A program made the translations under genes and the position numbers. From contig JAGTXO010000003.1 of assembly GCA_019448385.1 (NCBI GenBank), forward strand, positions 186,001 through 250,000: 64,000 nucleotides of DNA, read 5' to 3'. The stretch comes from Diacronema lutheri (taxonomy: Eukaryota > Haptophyta > Pavlovophyceae > Pavlovales > Pavlovaceae). Positions 21,726-32,604 of this stretch are shown here, piece by piece. Position 1 is the stretch's first letter, and each line of letters opens with the position of its first letter. Under the pieces are notes generated by a model that was not told the DNA's origin, ran no database searches, and saw only the letters and a program-made list of their open reading frames with translations.

Positions 21726-24700
21726 TCGCCCGCGTCGCCGGCCGGCGGCGGCGGTGGCGGCGGTGGCGGCGCGGCCACGGCGGCGGCAGCAGCGGCGGCG
21801 GCGGCGGTGGCGGCGGCGGCGGCGCCCAGCGCGGGCGGCGGCGGCGTGGCGGCGGCGGTGGCGGCGGCGGTGACGCCAGCGGCGGCCTTGGCGCCGCGCG
21901 TCTGCGGCGGCGTTTCGGCGCCATCGGGGCTGCCCCCGCCGCGCACCGCGCTCGTGACCGCGCAGACGCCGCCCGGCGCACGATCGCCGGCCGCGCCGGT
22001 CAGCGCGACGCGGAGGCGCTCGCCGACAGCGTACATGTCCGCCACGCTGAACGTGCGCGGCGCGGACGAGCAGCCCGCCGCGGCGAGCGCGTCGTTGAGC
22101 GCGCCCACTATCGCGAGGCCGCACGTCGCGCCACGCTGCGCCGCCTCGTTGAGCAGCAGCGCGCGGCGCACGCGCGAAATGTCGAGACCCGCCGCGTGCA
22201 GCGTGGCAGTTATCGCCTTGGCGAGCATGAGCGCCTGCCTGCAGGGCGACGCGAGCGTGTCGACGAGCACCGCGTCGTAGCGATGCTCGCCCGCGCGCGC
22301 GACGCGCACAAGGCGCAACGCGGTGAAATGGCCGGAGGCGAGCTGCGCGCCGTCGTCACCGCCCGCGCCGCCGCGCTCGTCCGACGGGCTCCACACGCCG
22401 ATGACAGCCTGCGTTGTCGCCTCGCTGCGCAGGCGGTGCAGCAGCGCGGCGCGCTCGGCGTCGTCCTGAAACACCGCGGGTTGCGCGGCGAGCGGCACGT
22501 GGCAGACATGCCCGCCGCCGGCCTGCCCGTGCACGCGCAGCACGACCTCGCAGCACGCGTCGACGGTTGAGGCGAGCATGTCGCCGCTGGCGATGCGCTC
22601 CACCTCTGCCTGCGGGAGGCCGGCGCTCGCGGCGGCGGCGGCCAGCCGGCGCGCAGCCGCGTCGCCCGCCCACGCAAGCAGCGCCGAGTTGGCGGGTTGG
22701 AGGGGAAGCTCAAGGGCGGCTGGTTCGGTGGCGGTAGCCTCGTTGGCAACGGGCACGTTGGCGGTGCGCGCGTTGGCGGCGGGCGCGGCGGCGATGGCTG
22801 GTGGGGCGGAAGACGCGCCCGCGGCGGCGGGCGCGGACGCGGCAGCGGCAGCGGCTAGTGGGGCGGGGAAAACGCCGTCGGTGGCAGGCGCGGAGGCGAA
22901 TGCAGGAGCAACTAGTGGGGCGGGAAAATCGGCGGCAGGCGCGAAGGCGGATGCAGCAGCGGCTAGTGCGGCGGGGAAAACACCGTCGGCGGCAGGCGCG
23001 AAGGCGGATGCAGGAGCGCCCAGCGGGGCGCAGAAAACACCGTCGGCGGCAGGCGCGAAGGCGACAGCAGCAGCGGCCAGTGGAGCGGAGGCGCAGGGCC
23101 ACGCGCGCGCCAGCCGTGCAAGCCCAAGCCGCGCGCGAGCGACGCACGCGCCGATGGCCGAGGCGGCGGCGCAGGCCACGACGTGGCCTGGCACCGGTGT
23201 GGCCAGCCGCTCGCGGGTGTGCACGTCGAGCCGCGCCCCACGCCAAGAGCGGCGGCGCGCTGAACGGAGGCGCGCGACCCCGATCGATCCGCCCGCGCAC
23301 GCGCGCGCCGGCTCAGTGTGGCCAACGCGCGCCGCTATGCAAGGCGCGCGCGCGATAACGGCGGCTGTCGGCCGTGGCGTGCGCGTGGCGGCGCCGCGGC
23401 GACGGGCGCGGCACACGAGCCGCTCGGGCGCGCCGCCGCCGCGCGGCACGATGTCGAGCAGCACGGTCACGCCGCGCGCGCGCGCGACCGCCGTGCACGC
23501 GAGCCGCACGGGCAGCGGCGGCCCGTCCGGGCGCGCGAGCGCCGCCACCTCGGCGTCGGTGAGGCTGTGCAGCTCGCGGCGCGCGCGCGCGAACGCGGCG
23601 ATGTCCGCGCGCAGCTCCGCGTCCGTGCCGAGCGCGGCACGCGCGTGCACGGGGAGCGACGCGCGCAGCGCGTGGAGCACGCCGCCGCGCGCGCCGCGCG
23701 GCGCCGGCGCGCGCTCGCGCTCAGCGCGCGCGGCGCGCGTGAGCTCGCGCACCGCGCGCGCGAGATTGCGCCGCGCGGCCGCGACGGGAGGGCTAGGTGC
23801 GCGCGCGCGCCGGTTGTAGCGCGGCCGCGCCGAGTCGAGGGGCGGCGGACGCGGTGCGTACGCCGCGGCGCGGCCCGCGCGCCAAAAGGCCGGCGGCGGG
23901 CGCAGCTCCGTCGCGTCGACCGCGGCCGCGAGCGCGCCGAGCGCGGCGTCGCTGTCGCCCGCCGCGTCGGCCGCGTCGACGAGCACGAAGAGCGCGCCGA
24001 GCGCGCGCGACGCGGCCGCCTGCGCGGCGGTGGGGCGGGCGCAGGCAGCGACGCATGCGGCCGCCATGCCGCGCGCCGCGGCGAACGCCGGTGACGTGAC
24101 GGCCGCGCCGATGGCAACGGCGGCGGCGGCGACGGTGGAGGCGGCAGCGCCGGCGATGGAGTTGGCAGCGGCGGCGGCGCTTGCCATCGCGCGGCGCGCG
24201 AGACGCGAGGCGCCACCGACCGCCGCCGCCGCAGCGCGCGCTGCGCGCGCGCCGGTGGCGCGCATCGTCGCCGCGCCAGGCGCCGCCGCGCCGACGCCGC
24301 CGGCGCCCGCGCCGTCGCCGCTCTCGGCCGTGCAGGGCTCCGATGGCGAACCCGGCGTGCGCTGGCGCGTGATGCGCGCGCCGAGGCGCGCGCTCCGCGC
24401 CGCGCGGCCGGCGACGTCGAGGAAGCGCCGTGCGCGCGCCGCGCGCAGGCCACGCGCGCGCGGCGGCGCACCGACAGGCGCCGAGCGCCGCGGCGCGCAC
24501 GCCGGCGCGTCGCTGTCGGGTTGCGCAGCGCGCGCGCGGGAACTCGGCGCGGCGTGTGCGGGCGGCGGGCGCGCGCCCGCGCGGCGCAGAGGCGCGAGGC
24601 GCCGGCCGCAGACGAGGCGTGTGCGCAACCAGGACGGCGAGGGCCGCAGGGCGCCGTCGACGTCGCGCATCGGCGGGCCGCGAGCCCGCCGCGCAGCCGT

Positions 24701-27700
24701 GCGGCGCGCGCGAGGCGCTCGGCGGCGCGCGCGCCGCACGGCGCGCGCGGCGGCGCGCACGCCAGCGACGGCTGCGGCCACGCCGCGCGCCAACACGGCC
24801 GCGGCGTGCGCCATCGCACCGAGCACGGCGCGTGGCGCGCCGAGCAAGCGCAGCAAGCGCGACGCCGTCGCGCGCGCCGGCGCACCGTGTGCAGGGGCCT
24901 CGCCAGCGCCAGCACCGACGCCGCCATCGCCGCAGCCGCAGGTGGCGTCGCCGCCGCCGCAGGCGTCGCGACGGACGCCGCCGCCGCCGAAACAACCGCC
25001 GCACACGTCGCCGCCGACGTTGCCACCCCAGCCGCCGTTGCGTGCGCAGGTGGCTGCGGCGCGTGCGTGCGGGAGGCGTGCCGTGCGGCGCGCATCACAC
25101 GGGCTGCGCGACGCGAGCGACGCCGCCGGGGGCCCCGCTGCGCCAGGCGCGCCGTGCGCGCCAGCCTCGCCGGCCTCGCCGGCGCGCGGTCGCGCGCTCG
25201 CCTCGACGTGGCCGCCTCCGCCGCCATCGCCGCCGTCGAACCGGGCGGCGGAGGGCTGCCGCTCGAACCGCTCGTCGGCGTCGGCCGCCACCGCCGCCTC
25301 GCGCTCCGCCGCCGCGGCGGCCGCACGGCGCGCGTGGCGGAGCGCGCGGCCGCCGTCCGCTGCGCGGCGTGGCGGCGCGGGCGCGGGCTTCGGCGCGCGC
25401 GGCCCCTCGGCGCGCTCGCGGAGCACGGCGAGCGGCGTGCCCGTGGCGACGCTCGTGCAGACGCGCCGCAAGGCGGCGCTTACGCACGCGTGGACGACGC
25501 GCGCCGTCCGCTTGTCGGCGGCGCGCGCGGCGCGGCGCGCGGCCTTGGCGGCGGCCTTTTTGGCGCGCCTCTGCTCCGCCTGCTCCGACAGCGCGCGCGC
25601 CTGGCGCTCGGCTGCGAGCGCGTCCTCGGGCGAAACGGTCGGCCTCGGCGGCCGCGCGCGCGCGCTGCGACGCTGCGCGCTGCGGCGGTCGGACGGCGGC
25701 TGCCGCGGCGGCGAGGACGGCGAGCGCGAGCTCGGCGTGGGCGACCAATCGCCGCTGACGGTTGCGAGCGGCGCAAACGGGTTGTCGTCCCCGCGACCCG
25801 CGGCGTGCGACAGTGCACGCGGCGTCGGGCGCCGGCCGACCGCTGGCGGGCCCCACTCGGACGGCGGCTCCGAGGGCGAGCGCGCCGTCGGCGCCGCGCG
25901 TTGCGCGGCCGGCGGCGCCTCCCGGTCCAGCGCCGCCTGCTCTCTCGCCGCGGCCTGCTCGTCACCCTCCGGCACGCCACGCGGCGCGAGCACCGCGGTG
26001 GCGCAGCGCGTCGCGTTGAGCAACGCCGCCTCCATCTGCCGCACGCTGGCCTTGGCGCACGCCACACCCTGTCTCGCCCGGCGCAGCGCCTCGTGCGCGC
26101 GGCGCACTTCCGCGTCGGCATCTTCGCGCATGCCAAAGTGCGCCTGTTGCAGCCGCAGGTCCGCAGGGCGCCCCTGCGCGCGAGGGGCACGGGCGCGGCG
26201 GCGCGCAGGTGACGGAGCTGGCGCGCCGTTCTGCGCTGCGCGCACGCCAATCGACGGGCGCGCGCGCGGCGGGGCGCGCGCGCGCGCGCGCGCGCGCGCT
26301 GCCTACCCAGCCGCCGGCCGGCTCGCGCGAGCGCGCCAGCTGCTCCGCCGCCTCGGCGTCGAGCACGCGCTGCTGCGCCTCCTCCTCGCCCAGTGCAGCG
26401 AGGTGCAGCCGGCGGGCTGCCTTGCGGCAGTTGCCCTCCGCCTTGCCCACGGCCTTGCGCGCCGCGTCGACGGGGTCGTCGTTGGCTCTGGCGCGCCTGC
26501 GCTTGCCCTTGTCGGCGGGCGGCGGCTCGGCGCGCTGCAGCGTGCCGAGCGCGTCGTCGGCTCCGCGCGCGGCCGCCCGCGGGCGGCGGGCCCCAAAAAG
26601 CGCACCGGTCGCCGTGCGCGCCGCGCAAGCAACGACCAGCGCTGACATGCCGGCGAAGACCGCACCGCCCAGCGCCACGGTTGCCACGATGCGCAGCGTC
26701 CCGTGCGCAGGCCGCGCTGCCTCCGCCGCTTTGGCGGCCTCGCGCGCGCGCGCATCGGCGGCTCTCATCTCGTGCAGCAGCCCGGCCGCGCCGCTCGCGC
26801 CGTCGCGGCCGCGCGCGAGCTCGCACAGCACCGCCGCCGCGCGCCGCGTGGGCTCGCGCGCGAGCAGCTGCGCGCCGCCGTCGGGGCGCAGCTTCTCAAC
26901 GAACTCGACAAACGTCGCGTCGCGCCAGAGGGACATGCGGAAGGCCCTGTGCACCGCCCCCTCGTGCTCGCGCATCCGCCGTGCCGCCCGCCTGCCGTCG
27001 CGCGCGTGCGCGTGCGCGGCCGCGTCGACTCCCGCGACGCCGCGCTGCGCGTCGCGCGCGGCCGACGACGGCGCCGCCGCGCTGCCCGCCAAGGGCGCCG
27101 CAGCGGCGACGCGCGCGTGCGGAGCGACGGGATCGCCGGCGGCCGGCGGCTCGGCGCGCTGCGGCGTGCCGTTTGCTCCGCGCGCGGCCGTCCCGGGGGA
27201 GATGGCCGCGATGGCGCCGCCAGCCGCGCCGCGCGCCAGCCACGCGCATAGGCTGCCGACGAGCTCGCCGAGACCCCCGACGGTCGCCGCGGCGGCGAGT
27301 GCGCCGGGCTTGCCGGCCGACAGCGGCTCGCGAGCGTCGTCGTCGCAGCCGCCGGCACCCGTCTTGGCGAGTGCGTCGCGCTCGCCCTCGACGCCCGCCA
27401 CGACCGCCGCCCCTCCGTCGTCCGCCGCGCCGGCCGCGCGCGCGGCCGGGCGCAGAGGAGGCGTGCCGGTGCAGCCGTCGCCGCTCGTCTTCGCCGTTTC
27501 CTCCACTTTGGTCACTTCGTCGCCACCTGCGCCATCTCCGACGCCGGGGCCCTTGGTCACGCTTGCCGCCATGCGCGCCGTGCCCGCCGGCCAGCCCGCC
27601 GACTGCTCGAGCGCGGCGGCGAGCGGCGCGACGCGCGTCGACTCGGGCGCGCTCTCGTCATCGGGCTCGAGCGCGTTGTGCAGGCGCGCGAGCGCGCGCT

Positions 27701-29981
27701 CGACGGCCGCGGCGCCACTGCCGGGGGCGCGGCTCGCCGCGCGCACCGCGCGCCGCCAGGCCGGCGCGAACATGAGCGCCGGCTCGAGCGCCGCGAGCGC
27801 GCGCGCCTCGCGCGCGTCGCTCGCGCCGAGGCGCGGCGGCACGCGCGCGGCTCCGCGCGGCGCGGTGCCTCGGAAGCGTGGGCTCAGCGTGTAGGCGAGG
27901 TGCTGCGGCACGCCGCGCGCCTCCGCGCGCGCGCGTCCGTCCTCGACCTCGCGCCGCGCCTTCGCGATCGCCGGCGTGGCGCGCGCGAGCCAGTCGGGGT
28001 CGGCGGGCAGGTGGATCACGACGAGAATCGGCGCCCAGTCCAGCCGCGGGTTCTTGTGACGGTCGGGCACGACCCACACGAGCAGCACCGTGCCCTCCGC
28101 GCCGCACGCCGCCTCGTAGATCCTGGGCTGCGAGCGCCAATCGGGCCTGACGCGCAGCGCCCGCGCGTGGTCGATGGCGGCGGCGCGGTCGCCATTGAAG
28201 TGAACCGTCGTCACCTCGCCGATGACGGACCGGCCGGACCGCCAGCAGAACACCGCGTCCGCCGACCCGCCGGCGATGGCCGCGAGCGATTCGGGCGCGG
28301 CGAGCCGCGGCAAGCCCTCGAAGGCGGCAAAGTCCTCGTGCGCATTGTACACGCCGCCCCAGCCGTCGTGCGCGTACGCGCGCGCGGCCGCTCGTACCGC
28401 GCGCGGCTGGTTCTCCACGCCCGACGTCATGTGCCATGTCGTCCCCGCGAAGCCGGGCTCGCCCAGCTCGGCCCGCACGACGGTACCGTACCCCGCGCCC
28501 TGCGTCGGGGCGGCGAGGTGGTGCATGCCCGCGCCGGTCACGCCCTCCGTGCGCTGCCGCGTGACGATCGTGCCCGTCGCGTGCGCGAAAAGCGTGTCGA
28601 CCACGGCGGGCGCGCGCCCGCTGTTCGCCCGTAGCCGCGCCCTGCCCGCTTTTAGCTGCTCGGGGTCCTTGGCGTCGTACACGCGCGCGTCCGCGTCGCC
28701 CTCATCAGGCGCAGTGTAGACGCAGCGGCGTTCGAGCGGCGCCGAGCCACCGCCGTCCGCCGCCGCCGGCGAGGTTGGCGCCGCGCCCGCCGCCACCGCG
28801 CTCGTCGCCGCCGTGCCCGTCGCCACCGCCGCAGCCGCCGCGCCCGCGGGGTCGTCGTCCCCGTCCTCCGCGCCCTCCCCGTCGTCAGCGGTGGTGGCGT
28901 CGCCATCGTCCCCGTCGCCCTCGCCCCCGCCGAGGCTGCTGAATGGTCGGGGCCCCCACGCCGAGGCGGCGCGCCGCTGCGGCGCACGCGGCGGTGGCGC
29001 TCGCGACGGCGGCCTTGGCGCCGCCGCGCCGCGCGGCCTGGCCGCCGTCGACAGCGCGCGGCCTGCAGCGCCCGTGAGCGCGTCGAGCGCGGCCGTGCGT
29101 GCGATGCGGTCGTCGGGCGCGCGCAGCGCCGCCTCGACGGCCTGCAGCAGCCCGTCGGGCGCGGATCCGCCGACACTGGCATCGCACGCCTCGGCGAGCC
29201 GCGCGGCCTCGGCGAGCCGCGCGGCCTCGCGGGTGAACGGGCCGAAGCGCCTGGCGCGGTCGCCGAGCAGAGCGCCGATGGCGGCGCGGAGCGTGCGCGC
29301 GCGGGTCTCCTCGTACGCGGCCGTCGTGAGGCGCGCGAGGCGCGCGTCCAAAGCCTTCTTGATGTCGACAAGGACACTCGCGCGGCGGCCGTAGAGCGTC
29401 GATGCGCTCGCCACGACCTCGGCCGCGACTGTTGCCGCGGCGAAGCAACACGCGGCCCCACTCTGCGGGGGCGCCTTGAAGGCATCGATGGGCGGCGCTG
29501 TTCTGCCGATGCGCTGCGCAAGCTTCTTGATGAGCACGCCGGCCGCCGTGGCGTACGCCGATTCGCCGTTGCCCAAGGTGCGCGAATCGGCGAGCAGGGC
29601 GAGCGCGGCGCCGGGCGGCGCGCCGCGCTGCGCGGGCGGCGCGAGGAGCAGGTACGCCGCCGTCCAGTGCACGAGGCCGCTGGACGCGCGGAGGCAGAGC
29701 GGTAGCACGACCACGAGCACCTGCCCAAACCGGTCCGCATCCGCGCATGCTTTGCGCAGGTTGCGCAGCGCCACCTTGAGCGCATGCTGCGAGCACCCCG
29801 TGTCGCCCACCCTAACCCTGCTCGTGCCGAAATCCGCGTAACGCAGCAGGGCGATGAGGCAAGTGGATGGGACCACGTGGGGGTGGGTATCTCCCGGCGA
29901 CAGAATGGTGCTGAGGGCCAGCGAGAAACTGTCCGAGCCGCCCCGCCCGCCGGGCAAAGCGTCCTTCACGGAGTCCTCCAT
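11077..29981 (-). CDS. Giant multidomain protein: Ulp1-like peptidase, YqaJ nuclease, chromodomain, Fanzor
   Basis: Three exons are proposed: 29981-26307 (1,225 codons), 26173-12932 (4,414 codons) and 12801-11077 (574 codons plus stop), giving about 6,213 residues. Both introns (26306-26174, 133 bp, donor GTAGGC; 12931-12802, 130 bp, donor GTGCGC; both acceptors GCGCAG) are phase 0. They look like the introns of the host genes here. The second join restores the Fanzor core sequence YNVAPLRTHN|VPRNVRF. In order: C48-like peptidase (residues 60-190), TM segment near 1100-1125, coiled region, long Ala/Arg-rich stretch, second Ulp1-like domain, poly-Ala tract, further degenerate modules, YqaJ nuclease, Pro-rich repeats, chromodomain, Fanzor, acidic tail. 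Whether the product is one protein or is processed or made from internal starts is unknown. Long frames come cheaply at this GC, but motifs recur along its whole length. No transposase was recognised. Confidence 0.7.
11150..11410 (-). repeat. Acidic low-complexity tail of the Fanzor
   Basis: Imperfect GTC/GCC-type trinucleotide repeats on the plus strand encode a C-terminal tail of more than 80 residues almost wholly Asp, Gly and Glu. It lies after the last catalytic motif. It may be a real acidic tail or repeat-expanded 3' sequence kept open by chance. Confidence 0.8.
11500..13760 (-). other. Domain: Fanzor RNA-guided nuclease (eukaryotic TnpB homologue)
   Basis: The N-terminal helical part (from about 13735, LRRIAAAVHRLTTQAYRVIN) and the core YNVAPLRTHN|VPRNVRF flank the 130-bp intron. 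RuvC-I is VVVAADPNMGNI with Asp at 12277-12279. RuvC-II is VFVPEPYTSMHCS with Glu near 11731-11733. A four-Cys zinc finger spans 11710-11580 (last pair CPAC). RuvC-III is HRDYNAARNI with Asp at 11551-11553. All three acidic catalytic residues are present, so the nuclease may be active. Fanzors are guided by an omega RNA to DNA targets; those in eukaryotes are usually carried by transposons. Confidence 0.9.
14095..14245 (-). other. Domain: chromodomain
   Basis: Fifty residues beginning YEVEAVVDERR and continuing FQFRIRWRGYDESADTWEPE match the chromodomain fold: the first aromatic (Tyr), the RWRGY strand and the Trp-Glu-Pro motif that together form the methyl-lysine aromatic cage. Chromodomains guide some retrotransposon integrases to heterochromatin. 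Here one lies about 120-170 residues before the Fanzor N-terminal region in the same open frame. Confidence 0.88.
15985..16120 (-). repeat. Pro/Ala tandem repeat in the giant protein
   Basis: An imperfect repeat of about 18-24 bp (GGCGGCGGCGCGGCGGCGGG-like) encodes AAAPPP units repeated six or more times. It forms a flexible linker between the YqaJ side and the C-terminal half. Confidence 0.85.
17400..17960 (-). other. Domain: YqaJ / lambda-exonuclease-type recombinase nuclease
   Basis: All landmarks of the family appear in order. QRSPRWHDERWEEVTGSKVG is the N-terminal motif. GILGEAVALRKLA supplies the first acidic residue. AFSPDGLAI (about 17661-17675), LVEVKTLTK (about 17613-17624) and HRDQLQLGMHVLG complete the PD-(D/E)XK core. 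Such enzymes digest one strand of double-stranded DNA ends and feed single-strand annealing recombination in phages and some large DNA viruses. Location inside a Fanzor-containing protein is unexpected. Confidence 0.85.
21650..21725. repeat. GGC trinucleotide run encoding poly-Ala
   Basis: An almost pure run of GGC triplets on the plus strand encodes about 25 consecutive Ala on the minus strand, next to a poly-Pro stretch encoded at 21735-21765. Such a run is prone to slippage and copy-number change. Confidence 0.95.
22000..22720 (-). other. Domain: second Ulp1-like cysteine peptidase
   Basis: The stretch reads LASGHFTALRLVRV, then about 20 residues on AVLVDTLASP, then QRGATCGLAIVGALNDAL. 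This gives the His...Asp...Cys order and spacing of C48 peptidases, and it is the better-preserved of the two copies. It sits downstream of a 20-residue tandem repeat and upstream of a long poly-Ala tract. Confidence 0.6.
22830..23085 (-). repeat. Diverged tandem repeat of about 60 bp
   Basis: Five imperfect units encode a roughly 20-residue motif of the form SAFAPAADGVFPAPLAAAA, just before the second Ulp1-like domain. Units differ by several substitutions, so the expansion is older than the exact repeats elsewhere in the window. Confidence 0.85.
29382..29981 (-). other. Domain: N-terminal C48/Ulp1-like cysteine peptidase of the giant protein
   Basis: Residues 1-200. The order His, Asp, Cys fits the Ulp1 clan: LVHWTAAYLLL (His105), ALLADSRTLG (Asp132) and SGAACCFAAATVAAEVV (Cys178/179). 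The aromatic residue after the His and the hydrophobic strands around it are typical. Ulp1-type peptidases cleave SUMO-like proteins; they also occur in several eukaryotic DNA transposons. Overall identity to known members looks low, so activity is unproven. Confidence 0.55.
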
Positions 29982-32316
29982 CTGCAGACTGTGGGCACGT
30001 CAGTGTCCGGATGGCGGCCCGGATGATACTTGGGAGAATTTACATGATGCCCTGGAGAATGCCCCGCTCTCCCACAACCAGGACCCGCCAGCGCGCCGAG
30101 CCTACTCGTTTGCCCGCGCCGCCTCTCTTTGCGCGCCCGAGCGCGGCCTCCGAGCGCGGCCAACGTCCTCCGGGGGCGTGCATCGTGGCTGCTCGGAGGG
30201 GCTGCGACGCGGCGAAAGCTCGCTGCGCGGCCGCAACGTGAGCGCGCGCGCGCGGCCGCGCGCCGGCCTGCGCTGCTCTGCACGGCCGCGCGCCGGCCTG
30301 CGCAGCCTCGTCGCGCAGCGTGAGCGCGAGCGCGCGCGAGGTGAGCTCGGCGGATGGGTGCGCGGCGGCGTTGGCGGCGGGTGCGGCGGCAGGCTGGGCG
30401 GCGGGTTTGGACGGAGAGTGTCGGGGAAGAACGGGGCGCATCCTGGCTGGGAGTTGGACGGCGCCCACCACGCGCTGGCGGATCCTGGTTGCCACCACCA
30501 CCCCCCCCCCCCCCCCCGGAGACGAGGACCAGGGGCATGGCCGACTCGCTGCGCCGCACAGCGCGCGGCGCGCGGCATGCTGCGCGACCTCAAGCACATC
30601 CAGCCGCGCTCCGCCCACGCAACGCGCGCAATGCCGCGTTGCACTGCAGGTGTGCACGTGCGGCTCTCACGCGCACTGTGTTGCACGAACGGCATCACGC
30701 CACCGAGCTGCGTCCGGACCACGCGCCGCGCGCAGGCGTCCACACAGGGGCGCGCCGCGCCGCGCGTGCGCGCCCTCGCAACCGTTGCAGCACGCTCTGC
30801 CTTGCACTGCGCCGAGCCGCCGCGCGCTGTGCGCGTGCATGCAGGGCGCACGCGTGCGACGAAGCGCGCGCGCGGCGAGGCGCGCGGGCGGCTCGCTGCG
30901 CGGGCGGCAACGCGCCCAGCTGCGCCCAGGCCAGGCGCGCGCCCGCGAGTGCCACCGGGACGCACTGCCCCCGCCGGGGTCGCCGCGCGCTCTGTGTGTG
31001 CGCTCGCGCGCTGCGAGCGCGGCGGAACGTTCGTGCATGGCGCGAAGAGCGCGGCACCCGAAGACGGCTGCCCCGAGCCCGCGCCGGGTGGCAGCGAGCG
31101 GCGGCACCTCCTCGGCGAGCCCGCCCCGCGCCTTCCCCTCCACGTGGCGTTTTGAGGCAGACGGACACGCGCCCACACTGCGACTGGGCACGCTGCTCGA
31201 GGCAGACACGCACCCAACGCGCGCGCACCACGCGCCCGCGTCGGCGGGCCGGTGTGAACGAGCGAGAGCTCGGTGTCGCCAACGGGGGCACGGGCGCGAC
31301 TTCGGTCCGCCTCTCGACGGACGCAGGCGACGCTGCCGGGAACTTCCCCGACGCCTGCACATCCAGGGCTTCGAGGTACAGAGCTGGGCAACAGTGCCGC
31401 TCGTCACCGATGAGGCGGCCAAGCTCGCTATCCTTGCTGCCCTCGGCTCCACCAAACAGCCGGGCGACCCAACGGTTCGTGATCGCCTGGCCGCCAGGTG
31501 CGAACCGCGCCCGTGCAAGCGCTTCACCCGCATTCTCCGCCCCGCTGCGGACGTCCGCCTGCCGGCCGCGAACACGGCCGGTGCGCGTTGCCGCCTGGCC
31601 CAACACGAAAACCCGCCCGCCCCCGAGGCCGCAGGTCCTACCTGCCCAAGCGCAGCCCAACGGCACGCAGACAGCCCGCCTTGGCAACCGACTCGTGCGC
31701 GAGCGCTCCGCCCTCCACAAGAGCCTGCCCCACGCCACCGCCGACGCGGAGCCAGCGCAGCCGACGCCCCTCCGCGACGCTCGCGCCGCAAGGCGCAAGG
31801 GCCCCGGCGAGACGGCGTCAACCAAGCCCGCCGCTGGCACAGCGCCGGCACCCGGAGCCCACCCCAAGCCCCCGCGCACGCCTCGCCCCCCCCCCCCCCC
31901 CCCCCCCCCCCCCGATCGGCGGACCGATTGCGTTTTGGTGCGCCAGGCTCAATGCGCCATCGCAGTGGCGGGCCCGCAGACGCAGACGCTGACATGCCCA
32001 ACGCTGGGCACTGAGGCCGCAGGCCGGCCCTCCTGGACCTGGCGGGCGAGCTGCCCGCGCAGCGGCCACGCGAGCCTCGCACTGACCGTGGCGGTCGCTG
32101 CCACCGTGATAGCTGCGGGTGCGGCGGCCTTGGCCCCAACCCCATCATCCGTCTTCATCCCCGCCCTGCTCGCGCTCGCGGCCTACGTCGGCAATCCCTG
32201 CACCGGGATCCGCCCCGCGAAGTCCACACAAGACTTATCCGTGCTGCACGCCAGCCGCGCGCGCCGACGCGCGCCGCTCCCACACGCTCACCTCCGTTTC
32301 CGCGGGCGGCCCAACG

Positions 32317-32355
<39 letters not shown>

Positions 32356-32604
32356 CCCCCCCCCCCCCCCCCCGGCAGGCGGCCATCGAGCCGCATTAGC
32401 ACACCCGCCCGGGGCCTCCCGCCGCACCCGCAGCGGCTCGGCGCCTTGAATCCTCCCGTCCCCCGGGGTGAGGCCTTCAACCCGGGCCCAGCGCGCTCCG
32501 ACTGCCTCACGCGCGCCAGCGCCAACCTCGGCGGCATGGTAGACCCCGAGCGAAAAGCCGCACTTCTCGCCGTCCTCGTCAGGCGCAAGTACGTTATCCT
32601 GCTC
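29982..32604. other. 2.6-kb stretch without a confident gene
   Basis: Several open frames exist on both strands but none shows a recognisable domain. Plus-strand patches that look protein-like are 31380-31500 (PLVTDEAAKLAILAALGSTK) and 32060-32220 (a hydrophobic segment, LALTVAVAATVIAAGAAALA). C-homopolymers lie before each possible acceptor (30506-30520, 31886-31913, 32317-32373). A decayed or multi-exon plus-strand gene is possible. On the minus strand, CCACAGTCTGCAG directly precedes ATG 29981, so that ATG could also be an internal exon start. Confidence 0.35.
32317..32373. repeat. 57-base C-homopolymer with one T
   Basis: Thirty-six C, one T, then twenty C on the plus strand. It is the longest C tract in the window and a likely site of length error or instability. 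The sequence GGCAG follows directly, as it would at a 3' splice site. Confidence 0.95.

Noticed and set aside
30320-32399. Long plus-strand frames in the 30-32 kb stretch as single genes
   Set aside because: They run through C homopolymers as poly-Pro and show no domain; at most fragments may be exons.
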